DNA from: Verrucomicrobiota bacterium
GTDB taxonomy: Bacteria; Verrucomicrobiota; Verrucomicrobiia; Verrucomicrobiales; DEV007
Direction: 5' to 3'
DNA length: 8,043 nt
Assembly (NCBI GenBank): GCA_027618625.1
Contig: JAQCER010000107.1
Coordinates: 1-8,043 of the forward strand
Position 1 is the first letter of the stretch. Every line of letters begins with the position of its first letter. A program made the translations under genes and the position numbers. Under the pieces are notes generated by a model, which worked only from the letters and a program-made list of their open reading frames with translations, was not told the origin of the DNA and did not search any database. Shown one piece after another: positions 1 through 5,572 of this stretch.

Positions 1-1
1 C

Positions 2-547
2 CTGTGGCAAGTCGAGCGCTTCATCGATCCCGATGACCTGTTCTCCTACGCCGAATGGAAACAGCAGCAGGAGACGCACACGCAACAGATCCTGGCGAAG
101 CCCCACACTACCGAAGATACACCACTCAATCCCATGGATGCGTTCGAGCGCCTGCAGTCCGACTTTGCCGGCACCGGCATGACCACCGGCCCGCATCCCA
201 TGGGCCTCATCCGCGCCGATCTCCCCCACGTCATCCCCGCAAACGCGCTCGACCGCTACCCGCATGGCAAGACCGTCACCATCGCCGGCCAGGTCATCTG
301 TCGCCAACGTCCCAGCACCGCTAGTGGCCACGTCTTCATCAGCCTCGAAGACGAAACCGGCATCTCCAACGCCTTCGTCCCCTCACCCACCTTCGAACTC
401 TACCGCCTCACCATCACTCAGGAACCGTTCCTCCAGATCACCGGGAAACTGCAGAACGTCGATAACGTCGTCTCCATCTACACCCACCGAGTCAAAGCAC
501 TGCCTTTCCAGGCAAGATTTCAATCGCGGTCGCATGACTTCCACTGA
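2..547 (+). CDS. dnaE2: Error-prone DNA polymerase DnaE2, C-terminal part (5' end outside window)
   Basis: The frame is open from the left edge and gives 181 residues before a TGA. It matches the C-terminus of DnaE2, the alpha-type polymerase that does damage-induced translesion synthesis with ImuA/ImuB-type partners. Seen: the segment ERLQSDFAGTGMTTGPHPMG, which corresponds to the family's conserved 'DY.aTGl...HPM' element just before the OB-fold. This is followed by a nucleic-acid-binding OB-fold containing GQVICRQRPSTASG and then SLEDETGISN. The protein ends in SHDFH, close to the family's usual terminal 'SRDFH', so the 3' end is intact and natural. The stretch after SLEDETGISN reads AFVPSPTFE, where relatives usually have a hydrophobic run ending in W-P; this looks like divergence rather than damage. 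Internal ATG codons such as the one at 134 are not starts, because family similarity continues upstream of them. The polymerase and PHP domains and any imuA/imuB neighbours would lie to the left. Confidence 0.93.
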   Translation: MWQVERFIDPDDLFSYAEWKQQQETHTQQILAKPHTTEDTPLNPMDAFERLQSDFAGTGMTTGPHPMGLIRADLPHVIPANALDRYPHGKTVTIAGQVICRQRPSTASGHVFISLEDETGISNAFVPSPTFELYRLTITQEPFLQITGKLQNVDNVVSIYTHRVKALPFQARFQSRSHDFH

Positions 548-576
548 GGAGCGCAGGATCCGCAGATTTCTTCAAT

Positions 577-603
577 TACCGCTGGGCCCTAGCCGGTATT
601 TTC
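577..603 (+). terminator. Candidate rho-independent terminator after dnaE2
   Basis: Thirty bases after the dnaE2 stop, TACCGCT (577-583) can pair with AGC (591-593) plus GGTA (595-598), with C594 bulged and a 7-base loop. The stem is followed at once by four T residues and a C (599-603). Position and orientation fit a terminator for dnaE2. The bulge and short T-run make it a weak one. Confidence 0.35.
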
Positions 604-699
604 AGATAAGTTCAGCCTTCAGCCCGCAAAATCCCTCGTCAAATTTCCAAACCGTCTACAGGGTTCATGAGCCCTGAGGCATCGACAATACGCCGTAGG

Positions 700-716
700 G
701 GCTTGAGATACAAGCC
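700..716 (-). other. Small perfect hairpin just after recG stop
   Basis: GGCTTG (700-705) and CAAGCC (711-716) form a perfect 6-bp stem around the 5-base loop AGATA, three bases beyond the recG TAG stop (720-722 on the complement). In the recG direction no T-run follows, so it is not a classical intrinsic terminator. It could protect the mRNA 3' end or be chance. Confidence 0.25.
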
Positions 717-719
717 ATG

Positions 720-2846
720 CTAAGAAAGCTCGACGCCCTCACCTCGCACGTCCAGAAGGACACGCAGATGGCGATACTCGGGAGACTCAAGGGTCGGATC
801 AACGCCAAGGACTTCGCTGGCGAGATCGCGGGAGACTTTTACCAGACGGGCATCTGCCACGAGGTCCCCCAGTCGCAGCCCGGCCACGCCGCTTTGTGCG
901 GTTCCAAGCAATTCGCCCGGCCCACGCATCCGAAGGTCTGCCTCTGCGATACGGAAGCCGTCGCGAGTGGCCTCCAGCAATTTCAGTTTTTCGATCGCTT
1001 CGGGATTTTTCCCATCACACACCAGGACGCAGTAGGAATCGTGTTCGCCGCGCCCGATTCGTCCGCGCAGTTGATGCAACTGAGCGAGGCCAAAGCGATC
1101 GGCGTGGTAAATGATCATGATGTTGGCATTCGGCACGTCCACACCCACTTCAACGACTGTCGTGGACACTAACACCTTCACTTCTTGCGATCGGAAACGA
1201 GCCATGACCGCGTCTTTCTCATCTCCATTCATCCGGCCATGGAGGATGCCGCACTGCAAAGGGGCTAATCGTTCCGACCATTCTTCAAACTCTCTGGTTA
1301 CGGCACGTACATCCGCCAGCTTCTCGGATTCTTCGACCAAGGGATACACCATATAGGCCTGGCGGCCTTCTCCCAGATGCTGTTTCAGGAATGCCGTCAC
1401 CTTCTTCGGATCCGGTTCGACGCGCACCGCCGTCACGAGCTTGCCTCGCCCGGCAGGAAGTTCATCGAGGACGGAAACCTCCAAATCCCCGTAAACCGTC
1501 ATCGTGAGCGTTCGCGGAATGGGCGTAGCTGTCATCACCAGAACATCCGGGGTGACACCTTTGTTTATGAGCCTGCTGCGCTGAGACACGCCAAACTTGT
1601 GCTGCTCATCGATCACGGCCAGCCCAAGATTGCTCAGCTGCGAATCATCATACAGCAATGCGTGCGTTCCGATGACGATCTGCGGCTCGGCATCGATATC
1701 GGAACCATCGAACAGCGGCATGTTTCCGTCCTCCCTGCGTGAACCGGTATGCAATCGCAGGCGAATCCCGAGAGGCTCCAGGTGCTTCTGAAATACGAAG
1801 TAGTGCTGCTCCGCCAGAATCTGGGTAGGAGCCATGATCGCAACCTGGAAGCTTGCCTCGACTACCAGCAGCGCCGCCGCCATGGCGACAAATGTTTTGC
1901 CGGAACCGACATCCCCCTGCAGCAGGCGATTCATCGGCGCGTCCGATTCCAGACCCGCACGCACCTCACCGATCGCCCGCAATTGTGCGTTTGTCAGGGC
2001 GAACGGAAGCAACTCCTGAAACTTTGCCAGCAACTTTCCTTCCCCACAGTGCCGCATCCCGGATTGCGCGGCGTATGTGTGCTTTCGGCGCAGCATGTTC
2101 AGTTGCAACCCAAAGAACTCTTCCAGAGCAAGGTAATCGCGGGCGAGCTCCCGTTCCCCGATCGAGTCAGGAAAATGGATCGCCCTCATGGCCGCGTAGC
2201 GGGACATCCCGACGAACGGGCTTCCCTCGGCGGGCTTTCGAAGCAAGTCGGGAAGCGCATCGGGATCCAGCTGATCCAGCACGCGAAAAGTAGCTGAACG
2301 GATGACCTTTTGAGGAAGACCTTCCTTCAACCGATAGACGGGAACGATCCGGCGCAAATGAATGTCCGCCTCCACCGAGTCGCCGTCTTCGATGATCTCA
2401 TAGTCGGGATGATCGATCACCAGACGGTGTCCGCTCCACTTGGGCTTGCCGTAGATTACCACTTCCTGGTCCGCCGCGAAGACTTTGCTCAGGTAGGGCA
2501 TGTTGAACCAGCGACATCCGATCGGCTGATCGAGAGGCCCCGGATCAAGCGGCATCATGGTCGCTTCGAAATATCGCCGGCGCGGCCCCACATACTTTGT
2601 CTCGCAATTCTCCACTCGGGCCAACAGACAGACTGCCTCGTCGCAGGGCCCGGTGGGAAAGCCTGAGAATTGCCGTCTGTCCTCGTAACGACGAGGATAC
2701 CAAAGCAGAAGGCTTTCGACGTCCGTAAATCCTGCCGCATCAAGCGCGCCAAGAGCACGATTATCGAAAATGCCCAGCGCGCTCAGGCGTGTATGCAAGT
2801 CTGCGATCAATGGAGTGAATGAAACAGTAAGCGGAGAGTTACGCAA
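720..2846 (-). CDS. recG: ATP-dependent DNA helicase RecG
   Basis: RecG is a superfamily 2 double-stranded-DNA translocase that regresses stalled replication forks and processes branched recombination intermediates in the cytoplasm. The 708-residue product is close to the usual length (E. coli about 690). Seen in order: an N-terminal region containing LLLWYPRRYEDR (46-57), a RecG hallmark before the wedge OB-fold; the wedge itself (about 60-160); Walker A GDVGSGKT (311-318); motif Ia APTQILAEQH (339-348); the Walker B box DEQH (413-416) in DEQHKFGVSQR; motif III TATP (439-442); motif V around 561-571; motif VI QLRGRIGRG (592-600); and a C-terminal RMRGPGELLGTAQSG (639-653) corresponding to the translocation (TRG) motif. 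All catalytic residues are present. The start is a TTG. An in-frame TGA lies two codons upstream, so no earlier start is possible; TTG codons at residues 13 and 17 are alternatives. No Shine-Dalgarno sequence is evident. The gene converges with dnaE2 and diverges from the M29-like gene. Confidence 0.97.
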   Translation of the reverse strand: MRNSPLTVSFTPLIADLHTRLSALGIFDNRALGALDAAGFTDVESLLLWYPRRYEDRRQFSGFPTGPCDEAVCLLARVENCETKYVGPRRRYFEATMMPLDPGPLDQPIGCRWFNMPYLSKVFAADQEVVIYGKPKWSGHRLVIDHPDYEIIEDGDSVEADIHLRRIVPVYRLKEGLPQKVIRSATFRVLDQLDPDALPDLLRKPAEGSPFVGMSRYAAMRAIHFPDSIGERELARDYLALEEFFGLQLNMLRRKHTYAAQSGMRHCGEGKLLAKFQELLPFALTNAQLRAIGEVRAGLESDAPMNRLLQGDVGSGKTFVAMAAALLVVEASFQVAIMAPTQILAEQHYFVFQKHLEPLGIRLRLHTGSRREDGNMPLFDGSDIDAEPQIVIGTHALLYDDSQLSNLGLAVIDEQHKFGVSQRSRLINKGVTPDVLVMTATPIPRTLTMTVYGDLEVSVLDELPAGRGKLVTAVRVEPDPKKVTAFLKQHLGEGRQAYMVYPLVEESEKLADVRAVTREFEEWSERLAPLQCGILHGRMNGDEKDAVMARFRSQEVKVLVSTTVVEVGVDVPNANIMIIYHADRFGLAQLHQLRGRIGRGEHDSYCVLVCDGKNPEAIEKLKLLEATRDGFRIAEADLRMRGPGELLGTAQSGVAGLRLGDLVADARLVKVSRDLASEVLGVDPTLESPEYRHLRVLLDVRGEGVELS

Positions 2847-3007
2847 AATTCAACATTCACGCGGTCTAATTCGCCTTCATCACGAAACTATTGGCCGAAG
2901 ACCGCACAGACAACAGCCAATCCGCCACTCGCCACACTTGCCAAGAATTTCTTGCCTGCCTGAAATAAGCATCTAGCCTGATTCGCCTATCGTAAACTCC
3001 TAATACC
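2847..3007. promoter_or_regulatory. Divergent intergenic region recG / M29-like gene
   Basis: This 161-bp gap between two divergent starts must carry the promoters of both genes unless they are transcribed from further away. I see no ORF or RNA gene in it. A reasonable sigma-70-like pair points right (2938-2966, listed separately). Toward recG only a poor match is visible: on the complement, TTGTCT (2913-2908) and TAGTTT (2890-2885), 17 bp apart. Confidence 0.5.
2938..2966 (+). promoter_or_regulatory. Candidate sigma-70-type promoter for the M29-like gene
   Basis: TTGCCA (2938-2943; 5 of 6 bases match TTGACA) and TGAAAT (2961-2966; 4 of 6 match TATAAT) are separated by exactly 17 bp. This predicts a transcript start near 2973 and a leader of about 35 bases before the ATG at 3008. 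The spacer contains the perfect inverted repeat CAAGAA-T-TTCTTG (2942-2954), a possible operator. A second -10-like box, TATCGT (2989-2994), would give an almost leaderless message but has no good -35. Consensus matching only. Confidence 0.35.
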
Positions 3008-4189
3008 ATGAGCCAGTTAGCAACAGAGGTCATCCTCAACCCTGCAGATCGCGAATTCCCTCCATTCAGCCTCACGCGGCTGCTTGGAACCGTCTTTGAG
3101 CCTACCGAAGGTTGCCGAGTATGTATTTTGATCGACTTGGCGAAACCAGAGTCAGAAGCAAAAGGAATGGCATTCCTTGAGAATGATTCTTATGCAGTGC
3201 AGCGCAAGGCATACGAAGAATTTTACCTCGGCCTGCAAGATGGCGGCATGCGCGATCTCGGCATGACAGGCGGTGAAATGTTCGCGATTCCGATGACCTA
3301 TGGATCGAATCTTGATCTCGCTGACACATGCTACGACATGGAGGGAAATCTGCTCTCGCTCGATCGCGACATTTACCCCGACTACGATCTGATCCTCTGC
3401 ATCACCACCTTTAGCGCAACCGCGCCCCTCACTGCAAAGTGCAAGGTGTTCGGATTCCGCGGTGCCACGATGCACGGCCTCAATGACGTCATCCTCAGCA
3501 CCGGTTTGGCCGTCGACTACAACGAGGTGAGCAGCGACGCAGAGAAGCTCCGCCTTGCACTCACCAATGCAGACGAAATCGAAATCGACTTCACGCTTGA
3601 AGACGGCCGAGTGCTCACCGCCAGCCTCGAGCTCGACGGTCAGGATGCACAAAAATCACACGGCCTTTGCAAAGGAACGGCCCCAGACGTCGCCAACCTT
3701 CCTGCGGGCGAAGTCTACTTCGTCCCAGTCGATGCGAATGGGCAGTTTCCGATGAAGTATGAGGACGGCACCCTGGGAATTTTAGAGGTCAAGGATCGCA
3801 ACATCATCTCCTCCACCCTGATCAAGGGAAATCAGGCGACGATCGATGCCCACAATCAGCGCCTTGCAGATGATCCCATGACCGGAACGCTCGGCGAATT
3901 GGGATTCGGCACACAGGTATTGCCAGTTTCGGGTGCAGACATCCAGGATGAAAAGGTTCTCGGCACCTGCCATCTGGCCACGGGGCGTGACGACCACCTC
4001 GGAGGAGACATTGTTCCAGAGATGTTCAAGAAGCACGAGAACTCGACCCACGACGACATCCTGTTCGCTCCCCATAAGACACCGAACTTCGACATCAGTC
4101 AGGTGCGCATGAAGCGTGGTGATCAGCAGGAAATTCTGATCGAGCACTTCCGGCCCAGCGAATATTTACTCAAGGCCCTGCAAAGCTGA
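3008..4189 (+). CDS. M29 (aminopeptidase T)-like putative metallohydrolase
   Basis: A 393-residue soluble protein without signal peptide or membrane segment. It resembles the M29/aminopeptidase T superfamily, cytoplasmic two-metal exopeptidases; the same fold includes the iron enzyme 2,5-dihydroxypyridine dioxygenase. Seen: an N-terminal alpha/beta region with a GCRVCILIDL strand (35-44). The C-terminal half carries NLPAGEVYFVPV (230-241), LGELGFGT (295-302), DEKVLGTCHLATG (314-326) and ENSTHDD (344-350). By position these supply the family's metal ligands: E235, E297, H322, H348 and D350, the last two as H-x-D. I could not place an equivalent of the catalytic tyrosine of thermophilic aminopeptidase T, so peptidase activity is not assured and substrate is unknown. 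The ATG start is firm: an in-frame TAA lies five codons upstream with no other start between. There is no Shine-Dalgarno sequence. A second gene follows 33 bp downstream on the same strand. Family assignment is by remembered motifs; function is inference. Confidence 0.65.
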   Translation: MSQLATEVILNPADREFPPFSLTRLLGTVFEPTEGCRVCILIDLAKPESEAKGMAFLENDSYAVQRKAYEEFYLGLQDGGMRDLGMTGGEMFAIPMTYGSNLDLADTCYDMEGNLLSLDRDIYPDYDLILCITTFSATAPLTAKCKVFGFRGATMHGLNDVILSTGLAVDYNEVSSDAEKLRLALTNADEIEIDFTLEDGRVLTASLELDGQDAQKSHGLCKGTAPDVANLPAGEVYFVPVDANGQFPMKYEDGTLGILEVKDRNIISSTLIKGNQATIDAHNQRLADDPMTGTLGELGFGTQVLPVSGADIQDEKVLGTCHLATGRDDHLGGDIVPEMFKKHENSTHDDILFAPHKTPNFDISQVRMKRGDQQEILIEHFRPSEYLLKALQS

Positions 4190-4195
4190 AATCGG

Positions 4196-4211
4196 GGCTC
4201 GTAGGCTCGTA
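4196..4211 (+). repeat. Tandem 8-bp duplication between two genes
   Basis: GGCTCGTA occurs twice back to back (4196-4203 and 4204-4211) in the 33-bp gap between the M29-like gene and the next gene. The second copy ends five bases before the weak AGGA ribosome-binding motif (4216-4219). It could be a replication-slippage duplication that changes the spacing between the genes. No function is evident. Confidence 0.6.
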
Positions 4212-4222
4212 AGATAGGACGT

Positions 4223-5563
4223 GTGAAAAGCAAGAGGTTTCCATGGAAAGGAGCTTTGGGAAGCGGCATCGTTTTCACTGCCGTTTTTCTAGGAGCGATT
4301 AACTGGTTCTACCTGCGTGACGAACCCGACCCACCTCCACCGGCATGGGCTATTCCCATCGTCCGCGATCGGGAGGAAGTCGCCGCTTTACAGCACTATT
4401 TTGACCTCAAGTCTCCCCTAACAAACCTCCAAAAGGCCGACCGTGCCCGCTTTGCGAACGGATGCCTTGCCGGAACAGCCACCGAGATCGCGCCCGACGA
4501 AGAACTGGCGTTCCGGGCAGAGATTGCTGCCCTTGTGGCGGAGCACACGGATGCGTTGACCGCACTCAAACGCCATCTCGATTCGACTCCGACGTTCACT
4601 TATCCAGAATCGACGAAGTACGATTTTTCCGACCAGCCCGGCTTGCTGAACTACGATCACACGGATGGGCTCCTGATACTATTGCGCATGCAGATGTGCC
4701 AAGAGTTCTGGAGTGGAGACCCACATGCGGCGATCGACCCGGCGATCGAAAGTGTCGCACTGGCCAGGCGACTGCTCTACACTGAGGGCTTGTTGATTCA
4801 TCACATGCTTGGCGTCACCGCCTACAACGTCGCGTTGAAAACTCTTTACTCCGCAGCCTGGCTGGCGAGGGACGATTCCACTCTTTTACAGCTGTTGATC
4901 AAGAAAACGCTGCCCCTTCGCATCGATCATGTGCCGTTCGAGCACGCGATCGTCGCCGATCACTTCTGGAGCAAATCGACAGCGGAGCAGACTACGCTTG
5001 AGCAAATGCGTAAAATATTGCCGGAGGAACGAAATCGAATCTTCTGGAAAGTCCCCTCGCTCTTTTTCAAGGCCAACCAAACCAAAAGGCTCTATCAGGA
5101 AACTTCCAGCTGGCTGATCGACAACGCAGCCACGCCTTACTACTCCCGTTCCAGTCCGCCGCCTTGGGAGAAATTCTGGAAGGTGACTGAGAAAGGTCTC
5201 GTCCGGGATATCCACCCGAATGCCATCGGTCACATGCTGGCACTCAACACCGCCAATACCTTGGAAGTAATCCTCGACCGAACTCAGCGCTCTGAATTTT
5301 TCCTTGAATGTATCCAGACTGCGTGTGCCTTGCGCATTTTCGAACTCGAACATGGAGCATATCCTGGAGACTTGGCCGAACTCGTTCCCGACTACGTCGA
5401 CCGACTTCCTCAAGATCCGCAGGATCGAAAAGCCGTGCGATTCCGAGATGGAATCCTGTTCGGAATTGGCGAAGATGACATCGAGGAAGGAACTGCGTGG
5501 AGATCGCCGTTCGAATCAGCAGCCGACCCCGCCCTTGCAGTGCCGGGCAGGCGACCGGACTGA
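4223..5563 (+). CDS. Uncharacterised membrane-anchored protein with pseudopilin-like C-terminal motif
   Basis: A 446-residue protein that I cannot name. Seen: a short basic N-terminus (MKSKRFPWKG), one hydrophobic segment at about 12-30, then a proline-rich linker (DEPDPPPPAW). This predicts a single inner-membrane anchor with most of the protein in the periplasm. The central part (about 50-350) looks alpha-helical and has no recognised catalytic motif. Residues 370-401 contain LRIFELEHGAYPGDLAEL and LPQDPQD. This 'helix, G-x-YP-x-x-L, P-x-DP' pattern is found in type II secretion pseudopilins and, without the rest of the pilin, in many uncharacterised planctomycete and verrucomicrobial proteins. 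There is no prepilin cleavage site at the N-terminus, so it is not a pilin. The start is GTG; an in-frame TAG seven codons upstream excludes earlier starts, and AGGA (4216-4219) sits only 3 bp away. The gene may share a transcript with the M29-like gene, and its end faces the copper protein's end across 9 bp. Confidence 0.8.
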   Translation: MKSKRFPWKGALGSGIVFTAVFLGAINWFYLRDEPDPPPPAWAIPIVRDREEVAALQHYFDLKSPLTNLQKADRARFANGCLAGTATEIAPDEELAFRAEIAALVAEHTDALTALKRHLDSTPTFTYPESTKYDFSDQPGLLNYDHTDGLLILLRMQMCQEFWSGDPHAAIDPAIESVALARRLLYTEGLLIHHMLGVTAYNVALKTLYSAAWLARDDSTLLQLLIKKTLPLRIDHVPFEHAIVADHFWSKSTAEQTTLEQMRKILPEERNRIFWKVPSLFFKANQTKRLYQETSSWLIDNAATPYYSRSSPPPWEKFWKVTEKGLVRDIHPNAIGHMLALNTANTLEVILDRTQRSEFFLECIQTACALRIFELEHGAYPGDLAELVPDYVDRLPQDPQDRKAVRFRDGILFGIGEDDIEEGTAWRSPFESAADPALAVPGRRPD

Positions 5564-5572
5564 TCGGATCTC

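Noticed and set aside
661..674. Near-palindrome GGGTTCATGAGCCC as terminator
   Set aside because: Pairing leaves a two-base loop and no T-run follows in either direction.
264..677. Second + strand frame of 137 codons overlapping dnaE2
   Set aside because: The frame starting before position 134 gives a clear DnaE2 C-terminus; this one is rich in S, P and T with no family match, a typical out-of-frame reading.
717..1172. Open frame of 151 codons on the + strand
   Set aside because: Antisense to the C-terminal helicase motifs and TRG motif of recG, and lacks features of its own.
1749..2297. Open frame of 182 codons on the + strand
   Set aside because: Antisense to recG, including the region encoding Walker A; no recognisable domain.
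3152..3652. Open frame of 166 codons on the - strand
   Set aside because: Antisense to the M29-like gene, which has a well-placed start and family motifs; the shadow protein has none.
4886..5413. Open frame of 175 codons on the - strand
   Set aside because: Antisense to the membrane protein gene; no recognisable domain and no plausible promoter or ribosome-binding site seen.
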